The position numbers and the translations under genes are program-made. This document shows, one piece after another, positions 16,854 to 25,476 of a stretch of DNA of 37,318 nt (position 1 is the stretch's first letter; each line of letters starts with the position of its first letter). The notes beneath the pieces are model-generated. The model saw nothing but the letters and a program-made list of their open reading frames with translations, did no database searches and had not been told where the DNA came from. The stretch is from Pseudomonadota bacterium. GTDB taxonomy: Bacteria; Pseudomonadota; Gammaproteobacteria; Xanthomonadales; Xanthomonadaceae. Location of the stretch: positions 1 through 37,318 of the forward strand of contig JAFEBW010000046.1 in assembly GCA_018242445.1 (NCBI GenBank). The letters are read 5' to 3'.

Positions 16854-18512
16854 ATGAGCACGCCGCCGCGCTTTGCCACCCACGCCGTGGAAAATCAGCC
16901 GCCACCGCTGGCGGCCTGCGATGCCTACGCCACCGATACCGCGTTGCGCGAGGCGCTGGCGCGCGAAGGCGGTGGCTGGGGCGAGTCGAATGCCGCCGCC
17001 TACGGCAAGTTGGCAGGCGGCGAACTGCGCGAATGCGCGCGCCTGGCCAATGCGCACCGCCCGCAATTGCGCACGCACGACCGCAACGGCCAGCGCATCG
17101 ACGAGGTCGAATTCCATCCGGCCTACCACCGGCTGATGGCCAGCGCCGTCGAGCACGGCGTCACCGGCTTCGCGTGGCGGCATGCCGAGCGCCCCGGCGC
17201 GCACGTCGTGCGCGCGGCGCTGATGTACCTGCATTATCAGGCCGATCAGGGCAGTGCCTGCCCGCTGACCATGACCTATGCCTGCGTGCCGGCACTGCGG
17301 CATGCGCCGGAGTTGGCGAAGACATGGCTGCCGCGGATCGTCGCGCCGCACTACGACGGCCGCCATGCGCCGGCATGGGACAAGCCCGGCAACACCATCG
17401 GCATGGGCATGACCGAGAAGCAGGGCGGCTCGGACGTGCGCGCGAACACGACGAAGGCCACCGCCATCGGCGATGGCCTGTACGAACTGGTCGGGCACAA
17501 GTGGTTTTTCTCCGCGCCGATGAGCGATGCCTTCCTCGTCACCGCGCAGACCGAAGCGGGGACGACCTGCTTCCTGCTGCCGCGTTTCGCCCCCGACGGA
17601 TCGCGCAACGCGCTGCGATTGCAGCGCCTGAAGGACAAGCTCGGCGACTGGAGCAACGCCAGCAGCGAGGTGGAGTTCGCCGGCGCGCTGGCCTGGCGCG
17701 TCGGCGCGGAAGGGCGGGGCATCGCCACCATCCTGGAAATGGTCGGGCTCACCCGGCAGGACTGCCTGCTCGGCTCGGCGGCACTGATGCGGCAGGCGCT
17801 GGTGCTGGCGCTGCACCATGCGCGGCATCGTCGCGTATTCGGCGACTTGCTGATCCGGCAACCGCTGATGCGCGCCGTGCTCGCCGATCTGGCGCTGGAA
17901 TCGGAAGCCGCCACCGCGCTGGCGTTCCGGGTCGTGCGTGCGGTGGATGCCGGTGCGCGCGATCCGCGCGAGGCCGCCTTCGCGCGCGTCGCCACCGCGA
18001 TCGGCAAGTATTGGGTGTGCAAGCGCGCGCCGGGATTCGTCAACGAAGCGCAGGAGTGCCTCGGCGGTGCCGGCTACGTCGAGGAATCGGAGCTGCCGCG
18101 GCTGTACCGGCAGGCGCCGGTCAATTCGATCTGGGAAGGCAGCGGCAACATCCAGTGCCTCGACGTGCTGCGCGCCCTGCAGCGCGAGCCCGAATGCGCG
18201 CAGGCGCTGCTGGACGAATTGGCGTTGGCGCGCGGCGCGCTTCCGGCGCTCGACGCGGCCGTGGCGGCACTTGCGGCCGTCCTGGATCATCCCGCTGCGA
18301 TCGCACCCGAGCGCGCGCGCTGGCTGGTCGAACGATTGGCCCTGTGCCTGCAAGCGGGCCTGTTGTTCCGTGCCGGCCACGCGGCCCTTGCCGCCGCTTT
18401 CTGCGCCGGCCGATTGCAAGGCGCGGGCGGATGGACCTACGGCGTGCTGCCTGCCGAAGCGCCGATCGACGCGCTGCTGGAACGTGCATGGCGCGAGGGT
18501 GCGCCGGGCTGA
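16854..18512 (+). CDS. aidB: AidB-type acyl-CoA dehydrogenase
   Basis: The 552-aa product is close to E. coli AidB (541 aa) in length and carries its hallmark blocks. These are REGGGWGESNAAAYG near the N-terminus, MGMTEKQGGSDVRANTT, LVGHKWFFSAPMSDAFLV, RLKDKLGDWSNASSEVEF, RVFGDLLIRQPLMRAVLADL, and LGGAGYVEESELPRLYR followed by PVNSIWEGSGNIQCLDVLR. AidB is an FAD protein of the acyl-CoA dehydrogenase fold with an extra C-terminal DNA-binding helical domain. In E. coli it is induced by alkylation damage via Ada and protects DNA. No ada or alkB gene is visible nearby, so regulation by alkylation is not shown here. The ATG at 16854 has no strong ribosome site. Confidence 0.93.
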   Translation: MSTPPRFATHAVENQPPPLAACDAYATDTALREALAREGGGWGESNAAAYGKLAGGELRECARLANAHRPQLRTHDRNGQRIDEVEFHPAYHRLMASAVEHGVTGFAWRHAERPGAHVVRAALMYLHYQADQGSACPLTMTYACVPALRHAPELAKTWLPRIVAPHYDGRHAPAWDKPGNTIGMGMTEKQGGSDVRANTTKATAIGDGLYELVGHKWFFSAPMSDAFLVTAQTEAGTTCFLLPRFAPDGSRNALRLQRLKDKLGDWSNASSEVEFAGALAWRVGAEGRGIATILEMVGLTRQDCLLGSAALMRQALVLALHHARHRRVFGDLLIRQPLMRAVLADLALESEAATALAFRVVRAVDAGARDPREAAFARVATAIGKYWVCKRAPGFVNEAQECLGGAGYVEESELPRLYRQAPVNSIWEGSGNIQCLDVLRALQREPECAQALLDELALARGALPALDAAVAALAAVLDHPAAIAPERARWLVERLALCLQAGLLFRAGHAALAAAFCAGRLQGAGGWTYGVLPAEAPIDALLERAWREGAPG

Positions 18513-18625
18513 GTGGCGATGCGACGGCTGTGCGATATCGCCGTCGCTGGCTGGCAACGAGGTGATCGGCGCCTTGACGTGCGATGATCGCCGTCACGTT
18601 TGACCCTGCGAGCAAACCCGCAACC

Positions 18626-19912
18626 ATGTCCACGCCGAATACATCGGACACGATCGTCCCGTTCTGGAATCGCCTGCCGGCGGTGATGGCCTACCCGGCG
18701 CATGCCGGCGCGATGGCGACCATCGTCCTGCTCGGCCTCGCGCAGGTGTTGTGGATCCTGCCCCTGGGCTGGATTCTCGTCCTGCTGGCGGCCATCGCCT
18801 TGTACCGCTACGCCTTCGAGTGCCTGCAGGCCAGCGCGGAGGGCTTCCTGACGCCGCCGCAGGTGAGCCTGGGCGCGCGCAGCCTCGGTGGCACTTACAT
18901 CTGGATGATCGTGATCCTGTTTCTGGCGCTCATCGTCGGCACGATCATGCTGGGCCGGAGCGCGGGTGTGGTGCTGGCATTGATGTTCGGCGCCTGCCTG
19001 CCGGCGGCGACGATGACCCTGGCGATGACGGACAGCCTCGGCGAGGCCCTGAACCCGCTCAAGTGGATGGCGATCATCGCCGCGATCGGCTGGCCTTACC
19101 TCGCCATGGTCGGTGTGAGCATGGCGATCCTGATGAGCGAGGGTTTTGCGAAAGGGTTCGTGGCGCAGTACATGCCCTTGCCGGTGGCGCTGATCGGGCT
19201 GGGCATCATTTCCAACTACGCCACCATCGCGCTGTTCCACCTGATGGGCTATGTGCTCTACCAGTACCACGAGCAGCTCGGCCTCACGCCCGAGGCGACG
19301 CAGCGACCGCTGCGGCCCGCGCAGGCGGCCGATCCGGATCAGGCTGCGTTGGACGAAGCCTCGACCCTGGTGCGCGACGGCAAGCTCGCCGAGGCCATCG
19401 AGCTGCTGCGCGGCCCGATCCGCCGTGGCGGCACGCCAGCCGTGCATGCGCAGTACCGCAAGCTGCTGCGGGCGGCGGACGACAAGGCCGGCTTGCTGGC
19501 GCACGGCCGCGAGCGCATCGGCGTGCTGGTCGATCAGGACGACGAGCGCGCGGCGGTGGACTTGCTGCGCGAATGCCAGGCGCTGGATGCGGGCTTCGCC
19601 CCGGAAACCGCTTTGCAGGTATCCAGGCTCGCGCACATGGCCGCGCGCCAGGGCCAGGCGCAGGCCGCACTGCAACTGCTGGAAGGCTTCGCCGAGCGCT
19701 TCAAGGGCAGCCAGTACATCGCCACCAATGGCCTGCTGGTGGCCGATCTGCTGCACGAAAAACTCGGTCGCGACACGCAGGCGCGCGACGTGCTGCTGGA
19801 GCTCAAAACGCGGGTGCCGAACGATCCCCTGATGCCCGACATCGACGCGAAACTGGCGACGATCGAGCGCATGATCGCGGCGACCGCGCGCAAGCCCGCG
19901 CCGCCGGCATAG
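18626..19912 (+). CDS. Integral membrane protein with C-terminal TPR-like region
   Basis: The product is 428 aa from the ATG at 18626 (MSTPNTSDTIVPFWNRLP). Residues about 25-220 contain five or six hydrophobic helices, such as IVLLGLAQVLWILPLGWILV, YIWMIVILFLALIVGTIML and LIGLGIISNYATIALFHLMG. From about residue 245 the protein is soluble and shows repeated helix pairs (DEASTLVRDGKLAEAIELL, AVDLLRECQALDAG, AALQLLEGFAERFKG, LHEKLGRDTQARDVLLEL) typical of TPR scaffolds. A membrane-tethered protein-interaction role is inferred, and the partner is unknown. It lies 113 nt downstream of aidB on the same strand and could share its transcript. GCCGGCATAGCCGGC at the stop codon could form a small hairpin. 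Confidence 0.82.
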   Translation: MSTPNTSDTIVPFWNRLPAVMAYPAHAGAMATIVLLGLAQVLWILPLGWILVLLAAIALYRYAFECLQASAEGFLTPPQVSLGARSLGGTYIWMIVILFLALIVGTIMLGRSAGVVLALMFGACLPAATMTLAMTDSLGEALNPLKWMAIIAAIGWPYLAMVGVSMAILMSEGFAKGFVAQYMPLPVALIGLGIISNYATIALFHLMGYVLYQYHEQLGLTPEATQRPLRPAQAADPDQAALDEASTLVRDGKLAEAIELLRGPIRRGGTPAVHAQYRKLLRAADDKAGLLAHGRERIGVLVDQDDERAAVDLLRECQALDAGFAPETALQVSRLAHMAARQGQAQAALQLLEGFAERFKGSQYIATNGLLVADLLHEKLGRDTQARDVLLELKTRVPNDPLMPDIDAKLATIERMIAATARKPAPPA

Positions 19913-19971
19913 CCGGCCTGATCCTACAAAAATCTCCCTGCCGATTACCCTGTCGATCCTTTGCGTCGGAA

Positions 19972-21438
19972 TCAACCCTGACCGAGCAGAAACCGCGCCT
20001 TGGGCGCGTAGGGGCTCTGCGGATAGCGTTCGAGCAAGAATGCCAGCCGCGCGCGCCGCGCCGGGGTGCCGTCGGGCGTGCGCAGGCACAGGGCGAACCA
20101 GTCCGGGGCGAGCGTCGCATCGGAAGGGTCGCGTTCGATCAGCGTGCGCAGCAGCCCGTCCACGGCGTCGTCGGCAGCGGATTGCTGCAACACCGGGAGC
20201 AGGCGCAGCAAGGTGGCCGTGGGCAAACGCGGCGTGCCGGCACAGGCTTTGAGATAGTCCTCCCACACGGATGGCAGTTCGCGCGCGGTGGCGTCGTTCG
20301 GTGCGGAAAGCTCCAGCACGCCGGCCGCCGCGGCATCGACCTGCGCGGGCGTCCCCTGATAACGGGCGCAACGGTACAGGGCGATGCGCACGGGCAACCG
20401 CCCCGGTTGATCGCGGTCGAGCCGCAACAGGATCTCGCGCGCCCTGGGTATCTCCATTTCGCCGATGAGGCGTTGCGCGCGTTCCAGTTCCGCGTCGTCG
20501 TGCCGCGTGCGTTCGATGCGCTCGTCTTCATCGACGAACTCCCGGCGCACCAGCCCGCGCTGGCGCAGCGCGAAGGCGATGCCGATGCCGGCGAGCAGGC
20601 CGCCGGCGTGGTCGGCGTAGTCGATGCGCGAATGCGGATCCAGCGAAGGCACCACCACCAGCCACGCGAACCACAGGCCGAGCATGAGCAGCGCCGGCAC
20701 CTTGACGTAATCGAAGACCACGAACAGCCAGTAGAACACCCGCACCTTGCGCCGCCCCCAGATCACGCAGTAGGCGCCCATCAGGGCGGCGATGGCGCCC
20801 GAGGCTCCCAGCGAGTTGCCCTGGCTGCCCCGGTGCCAGGCCAGCGTGGCCAGCGCGGCGAGGATGCCGCCGCACACGTACAGGCCCAGGAACACGCGAT
20901 GCCCCAGCGCTCCCTCGACCAGCATGCCGACCGCCAGCAGGAACAGCATGTTGCCGAGCAGGTGATCCAGACTGCCGTGCATGAACATCGAGGACACGAT
21001 GCGCCCGGGTTCGAAGTGCGAAAAGCGCAGCGCATGCGCGCGGCTGAAGGCGCGGTCGAGGATGGCGTCGAATTGCGCGCGCTGGTTCTGCCACAGGGCA
21101 TGGCGCGGATCGGCGGGACGGATGACCCTGTCCGCATGCAGATCGGCAAGAAACGCGCCGTCGGATTCGATCTGCGCCAGCATCGCGCCCGGCGGCGGCG
21201 CCGTGGGTGTCTGCGCAGAAACCGCGCCGCGGCCGTGCTCGGCCAGCCATTGCGCGTAGGCGGGGAACTCGATGGCACCCAGCCCCGTTTCCTCGTAATA
21301 CGCCTGCGCTTGCCGGTAGATCGCCGCGTCGCCGGATTGCAGGAAGGCGTACACGAAGACGTTGACCAGCACGAGGAGCACGGTCGCCAGCGGAAAGTTG
21401 GCGCGGGTCCAGGTGCGGTGCAGGGGCAGGATCAGCAC
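19972..21438 (-). CDS. Rhomboid-family intramembrane serine protease with C-terminal TPR-like domain
   Basis: The product is 488 aa from a GTG at 21438. After a first membrane helix (residues 15-34) comes an unusually long soluble insert of about 110 residues. The rhomboid core follows: MFMHGSLDHLLGNMLFLL (151-168, the His/Asn loop-1 motif), NSLGASGAIAALMGAY with the catalytic Ser213, and DYADHAGGLLAGIGIAF with the catalytic His277. Both members of the Ser-His dyad are present, so activity is expected. It would cleave transmembrane segments of other inner-membrane proteins. From about residue 300 it is soluble and helical, ending in an Arg-rich repeat region that resembles TPR. The substrate is unknown. 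It is divergent from the nuo operon. Confidence 0.92.
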   Translation of the reverse strand: MLILPLHRTWTRANFPLATVLLVLVNVFVYAFLQSGDAAIYRQAQAYYEETGLGAIEFPAYAQWLAEHGRGAVSAQTPTAPPPGAMLAQIESDGAFLADLHADRVIRPADPRHALWQNQRAQFDAILDRAFSRAHALRFSHFEPGRIVSSMFMHGSLDHLLGNMLFLLAVGMLVEGALGHRVFLGLYVCGGILAALATLAWHRGSQGNSLGASGAIAALMGAYCVIWGRRKVRVFYWLFVVFDYVKVPALLMLGLWFAWLVVVPSLDPHSRIDYADHAGGLLAGIGIAFALRQRGLVRREFVDEDERIERTRHDDAELERAQRLIGEMEIPRAREILLRLDRDQPGRLPVRIALYRCARYQGTPAQVDAAAAGVLELSAPNDATARELPSVWEDYLKACAGTPRLPTATLLRLLPVLQQSAADDAVDGLLRTLIERDPSDATLAPDWFALCLRTPDGTPARRARLAFLLERYPQSPYAPKARFLLGQG

Positions 21439-21480
21439 GCGACGATCCGGGCAGGGTGTCGCGGGATTGTAGCTGTTGGG

Positions 21481-21588
21481 GGGGCAGGGGACTGGGGGCA
21501 GTACGCAAGACGGTCGATTGAATGCTTTGGCTGCCCCTTCCCCCTTCGGGAGAACAGCTCCCCAGTGCCCCGTCCTCCGTCCTCAGTC
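21481..21588. repeat. Inverted heptamer element upstream of nuoA
   Basis: G-rich heptamers (GGGGCAG, GGGACTG, GGGGCAG; 21481-21501) are followed after about 60 nt by C-rich heptamers (CCCAGTG, CCCCGTC, CTCCGTC, CTCAGTC; 21561-21588), all in 7-bp phase. The arms are roughly complementary, and the centre contains a CCCCC-TTC-GGG stem. The rest of the 21439-21757 gap has no gene or tRNA. It must contain the nuo promoter, but I could not pin it down; TTGTTAAAC near 21710 is a possible -10 region. Confidence 0.6.
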
Positions 21589-21757
21589 CATCGCCGAAAT
21601 GAGAACAGTTCTTGACGTGTCGCTCCCAAGGCCCGTCGCGATCCGGTTTCATGTGCGTCGGATCGAAATTCGCGGTCATGGATGAGCATTCGTCGGCGAG
21701 TTCTTGTTAAACTTTCGCGGATTCGTTGCGCGCGATGCCATCGGGCTGAGGGCTTCC

Positions 21758-22114
21758 ATGCTGGGTGACTACCTGCCGGTACTGCTGTTCCTGGTCGTGT
21801 CCACGGGGATCGGCGTGGCCTTGCTGATCGCCGGCCGTCTGCTCGGGCCGCAGCGCCCGGAGTCGGACAAGCTCGCACCCTACGAGTGCGGCTTCGAGGC
21901 GTTCGAGGACGCGCGCATGCGCTTCGACGTGCGCTACTACCTGTTCGCCATCCTGTTCATCGTTTTCGATCTGGAAATCGCCTTCGTTTTCCCGTGGGCG
22001 GTGGTGTTTCGCAGCCTCGGCGTGTTCGGGCTGGTCGAGATGGGCATCTTCCTCGGCTTGCTGGTGCTGGGTTTCGCCTACGTCTGGAAGAAGGGCGCGT
22101 TGCAGTGGGAGTGA
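21758..22114 (+). CDS. nuoA: NADH-quinone oxidoreductase subunit A
   Basis: The product is 118 aa from the ATG at 21758, preceded by GAGGG. It has three membrane helices, in the membrane arm next to the quinone site. The conserved loop [20 protein letters not shown] follows the first helix, then [20 protein letters not shown] with the functional acidic pair in FDLE. It is the first gene of the 14-gene operon. The nuoA-nuoB spacer (22115-22265) is unusually long for this operon and carries two hairpins. Confidence 0.97.
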   Translation: MLGDYLPVLLFLVVSTGIGVALLIAGRLLGPQRPESDKLAPYECGFEAFEDARMRFDVRYYLFAILFIVFDLEIAFVFPWAVVFRSLGVFGLVEMGIFLGLLVLGFAYVWKKGALQWE

Positions 22115-22122
22115 TGTTCTTT

Positions 22123-22180
22123 TGCGTCGGATCGGGCTTCCAGCCACGGCCGACGCACAAACGGTCGCGGCATGGCCGCG
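22123..22180. repeat. Two hairpins in the nuoA-nuoB spacer
   Basis: TGCGTCGG (22123-22130) pairs perfectly with CCGACGCA (22150-22157), with a nested GGCT/AGCC stem inside. A second stem, CGCGGC-ATG-GCCGCG, lies at 22166-22180. They could affect mRNA stability or differential expression of nuoA relative to nuoB; this is inference. Confidence 0.6.
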
Positions 22181-22265
22181 CCACGTTGGTCGCAGCGTGC
22201 GCATGCGCGCCCGCCACGGCGGCACGTCCTTGTGCCGCTGGTCTGGCGTTGCTTACGGAGTCGGC

Positions 22266-22820
22266 ATGGGCCTGAAGGAAACCGCAGAACGCTGGATGTA
22301 CAACCCCGACCCGGTCGACCGGGTGGACGACATCCTGCGCCCGGATGCGAAGAATCCTGTCATCGAGCGCGGTTTCGCGGTGACCAGCCTCGACACCCTG
22401 ATCAACTGGGCGCGCACCGGCTCGTTGTGGCCGATGACGTTCGGCCTGGCCTGCTGCGCGGTGGAGATGATGCACGCGGGCATGTCGCGGCTGGATCTGG
22501 ATCGGTACGGCGTGGTGTTCCGTCCCTCGCCGCGGCAATCGGACGTGATGATCGTGGCCGGCACGCTGGTCAACAAGATGGCCCCCGCGCTGCGCAAGGT
22601 GTACGACCAGATGCCCGAGCCCAAATGGGTGATCTCGATGGGCTCTTGCGCCAACGGCGGCGGCTATTACCACTATTCCTACGCGGTGGTGCGCGGCTGC
22701 GACCGCGTGGTGCCGGTGGACGTGTACGTGCCCGGTTGTCCGCCGACCGCCGAGGCGCTGATCCACGGCATCCTGCAGTTGCAGAAGAAGATCCAGCGCA
22801 CCAACACCATAGCCCGCTGA
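22266..22820 (+). CDS. nuoB: NADH-quinone oxidoreductase subunit B
   Basis: The product is 184 aa from the ATG at 22266, after GGAG; the frame is open further upstream, but only this start gives the family N-terminus. NuoB holds the terminal [4Fe-4S] cluster N2 that passes electrons to quinone. Its four ligands are visible: the unusual adjacent pair Cys63-Cys64 in [10 protein letters not shown], Cys128 in MGSCANGGG and Cys158 in [11 protein letters not shown]. It contacts NuoD and NuoC in the connecting arm. Confidence 0.98.
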   Translation: MGLKETAERWMYNPDPVDRVDDILRPDAKNPVIERGFAVTSLDTLINWARTGSLWPMTFGLACCAVEMMHAGMSRLDLDRYGVVFRPSPRQSDVMIVAGTLVNKMAPALRKVYDQMPEPKWVISMGSCANGGGYYHYSYAVVRGCDRVVPVDVYVPGCPPTAEALIHGILQLQKKIQRTNTIAR

Positions 22821-22842
22821 CCACCTGAGCGCTTCCAAGTTT

Positions 22843-23613
22843 ATGACCGAGTCCGTCAACGCCCTCGTCGATCGCCTGCGCAGCCGCTTCGGCGAGCGCG
22901 TGCTGGCCGCGCTTGTGGCGCATGGCGAGGCGATGCTGGAAGTGGCCCCGGCCGACTGGCTGGCGGTCGCGCGCGACCTGCGCGATGCGTTCGGCTTCGA
23001 GGTGGCGGTGGATCTGTGCGGGGTGGACTACCTCGGCTACGGTCTGGACGAATGGGACACCGTCGCGGTGTCGTCGGAAGGCTTCTCGCGCGGCGTGGAA
23101 GGTGCAGGCCCGGGCCGCTTCCGCTGGGGCGAGCCGACCGCAGGGCAGGGGCCGAAGAAGGACGTGAACGACGTCGCCCCGGATGCGCAGATCGCCGGCG
23201 GGCGCTACGCCGTGGTGCTGCACCTGCTGTCGATCCGCAACAACCAGCGCTTGCGCCTGCGCTGTCGCTGCGACGACGTCGCGGTGCCGGTGGTGGCCTC
23301 GCTCACTTCCGTGTGGCCGGGGCTGAACTGGTTCGAGCGCGAGGCCTTCGACCTGTTCGGCATCGTCTTCGAGGGCCACCCCGACCTGCGCCGCCTGCTC
23401 ACCGATTACGGTTTCGTCGGGCATCCCTTCCGCAAGGATTTCCCGCTGATCGGCAACGTCGAGGTGCGCTACGACCCGCAGAGCAAGCGCGTGGTGTACG
23501 AGCCGGTGACTTCCGTGGAGCCGCGGGTGAACGTGCCGCGCGTGCTGCGCGAGGACTCGCGCTACGTCACCGCCGCCGGTGAGGCCGCGCAGGCCAGGGA
23601 GGGCGGCAAGTGA
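22843..23613 (+). CDS. nuoC: NADH-quinone oxidoreductase subunit C
   Basis: The 256-aa peripheral-arm subunit is a separate gene, not fused to nuoD as in E. coli. The conserved 30-kDa-subunit signature is near the C-terminus ([20 protein letters not shown], then [19 protein letters not shown]). Residues about 75-115, between [11 protein letters not shown] and YAVVLHLLS, form a longer loop ([20 protein letters not shown]) than in many bacteria. I believe this is normal for Xanthomonads. Its stop overlaps the nuoD start (GTGA). Confidence 0.96.
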   Translation: MTESVNALVDRLRSRFGERVLAALVAHGEAMLEVAPADWLAVARDLRDAFGFEVAVDLCGVDYLGYGLDEWDTVAVSSEGFSRGVEGAGPGRFRWGEPTAGQGPKKDVNDVAPDAQIAGGRYAVVLHLLSIRNNQRLRLRCRCDDVAVPVVASLTSVWPGLNWFEREAFDLFGIVFEGHPDLRRLLTDYGFVGHPFRKDFPLIGNVEVRYDPQSKRVVYEPVTSVEPRVNVPRVLREDSRYVTAAGEAAQAREGGK

Positions 23614-24908
23614 GCGCCGTGCCATCCAGTTCCGCGTCCACGCCCAACGTCGGCGGCGCGGAGATCCGCAACTACACGATGAACTTCGGCCCGCAGCACC
23701 CGGCCGCGCACGGCGTGCTGCGCCTGATCCTGGAGATGGACGGCGAGACGGTGATGCGCGCCGACCCGCACATCGGCCTGCTGCATCGCGGCACCGAGAA
23801 GCTGGCCGAGTCCAAGCCCTTCAACCAGTCGATCGGCTACATGGACCGGCTCGACTACGTGTCGATGATGTGCAACGAGCACGCCTACGTGCGCGCCATC
23901 GAAACCCTCGCGGGCATCGCGCCGCCGGAGCGCGCGCTGTGGATCCGCACGATGTTCGACGAGATCACGCGGATCCTCAATCACCTGATGTGGGTCGGTT
24001 CCAACGCCCTCGATCTGGGCGCGATGGCGGTGATCCTGTACGCCTTCCGCGAGCGCGAGGAGTTGATGGACTGCTACGAGGCGGTCTCCGGCGCACGCAT
24101 GCATGCGACGTATTACCGTCCTGGCGGCGTGTATCGCGACCTGCCCGACAAGATGCCGCAATACCGGCAGTCGCCGTGGCACAAGGGCAAGCTGCTCAAG
24201 CAGTTCAATGCGTGGCGCGAAGGCTCGCTGCTGGATTACCTCGAACACTTCACCGCGGATTTTCCATCCAAGGTGGACGAGTACGAAACCCTGCTCACCG
24301 ACAACCGCATCTGGAAGCAGCGCACGGTGGGCATCGGCGTGGTCAGCCCCGAGCAGGCCAAGGCCTGGGGCATGTCCGGCCCGATGCTGCGCGGTTCGGG
24401 CATCGAATGGGATCTGCGCAAGAAGCAGCCCTACGCGAAGTATGCCGAGGTGGATTTCGACATCCCGGTGGGCGTCAACGGCGACTGCTACGACCGCTAC
24501 CTCGTGCGCGTGGCGGAGATGCGCCAATCCAACCGCATCATCGCGCAGTGCGTGAAGTGGTTGAAGGCCAACCCCGGCCCGGTGATGCCGACGGATTTCA
24601 AGGTCGCTCCCCCATCCCGCGAGGAGATGAAGGAGAGCATGGAAGCGCTGATCCACCACTTCAAGCTGTTCACCGAAGGCTATTGCGTGCCGGCCGGCGA
24701 AACCTACGCCGCGGTCGAGGCGCCCAAGGGCGAGTTCGGCTGCTACCTCGTCTCCGATGGTGCCAACAAACCCTTCCGCGTGAAGCTGCGCGCGCCGGGC
24801 TTCGCCCACCTGTCGTCGATGGACGCCATCGTGCGCGGCCACATGCTCGCCGACGTGGTGGCGATGATCGGCACCTACGACGTGGTGTTCGGGGAGATCG
24901 ATCGATGA
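23610..24908 (+). CDS. nuoD: NADH-quinone oxidoreductase subunit D
   Basis: The product is 432 aa from a GTG that overlaps the nuoC stop; GGGAGGG lies upstream. It is the 49-kDa subunit that forms much of the quinone-binding pocket next to cluster N2. Family motifs are [53 protein letters not shown] and [14 protein letters not shown], and the closing VVFGEIDR is canonical. It carries no cluster of its own. Translational coupling with nuoC and nuoE (ATGA overlap) suits equal stoichiometry. Confidence 0.98.
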   Translation: MSAVPSSSASTPNVGGAEIRNYTMNFGPQHPAAHGVLRLILEMDGETVMRADPHIGLLHRGTEKLAESKPFNQSIGYMDRLDYVSMMCNEHAYVRAIETLAGIAPPERALWIRTMFDEITRILNHLMWVGSNALDLGAMAVILYAFREREELMDCYEAVSGARMHATYYRPGGVYRDLPDKMPQYRQSPWHKGKLLKQFNAWREGSLLDYLEHFTADFPSKVDEYETLLTDNRIWKQRTVGIGVVSPEQAKAWGMSGPMLRGSGIEWDLRKKQPYAKYAEVDFDIPVGVNGDCYDRYLVRVAEMRQSNRIIAQCVKWLKANPGPVMPTDFKVAPPSREEMKESMEALIHHFKLFTEGYCVPAGETYAAVEAPKGEFGCYLVSDGANKPFRVKLRAPGFAHLSSMDAIVRGHMLADVVAMIGTYDVVFGEIDR

Positions 24909-25471
24909 AAGCCACCGGCAACTTCGCCGCCGTCCGCGACGCCGACCCGCTGGTCGTGCTCAGCGATGCCGTGCGCGCGCACCTCGACCACTGGGTGGCC
25001 AAGTTCCCGCCCGACCGCAAGCGCTCGGCGGTGATCCAGGGACTGTTCGCGGCGCAGCAGGAGCACGGTGGCTGGCTCACCGACGAGCTGATCGCGGCGG
25101 TGGCCAACTACCTCGGCATCCCGCCGGTGTGGGCCTACGAAATCGCCACGTTCTATTCGATGTTCGAGCTGTCCCCGGTCGCCCCCAACAACGTGGCGAT
25201 CTGCACCAACATCAGTTGCTGGCTCAACGGCGCCGAGGACATCGTGCGCTATTGCGAAAGCAAGCTCGGCTGCAAGCTCGGGGAAAGCAGCAAGGACGGG
25301 CGCATCTACCTCAAGCGCGAGGAGGAGTGCCTGGCCGCCTGCGCCGGCGCGCCGATGATGGTGGTCAACGGCCACTACCACGAGAAGCTCACGCCCGCGC
25401 GCGTGGACGCGATCCTCGACGCACTCACCCTCGATGGCCCCGCCCACGGCCACGCCGGCGACGGACACTGA
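24905..25471 (+). CDS. nuoE: NADH-quinone oxidoreductase subunit E
   Basis: The 188-aa product starts at the ATG overlapping the nuoD stop. It is the 24-kDa thioredoxin-like subunit that binds the [2Fe-2S] cluster N1a. The ligands are Cys100 and Cys105 ([11 protein letters not shown]) and Cys142 and Cys146 ([11 protein letters not shown]). It partners NuoF in the NADH dehydrogenase module. The C-terminus has a His-rich tail (HGHAGDGH), common in such small subunits and probably unimportant. The nuoF start is 5 nt downstream. Confidence 0.97.
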   Translation: MKATGNFAAVRDADPLVVLSDAVRAHLDHWVAKFPPDRKRSAVIQGLFAAQQEHGGWLTDELIAAVANYLGIPPVWAYEIATFYSMFELSPVAPNNVAICTNISCWLNGAEDIVRYCESKLGCKLGESSKDGRIYLKREEECLAACAGAPMMVVNGHYHEKLTPARVDAILDALTLDGPAHGHAGDGH

Positions 25472-25476
25472 TCACG

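Noticed and set aside
21600..21757. tRNA gene upstream of nuoA, as in related genomes
   Set aside because: I looked for a T-loop and CCA-end pattern; the closest string (GGATCGAAATTC) does not fit a cloverleaf.
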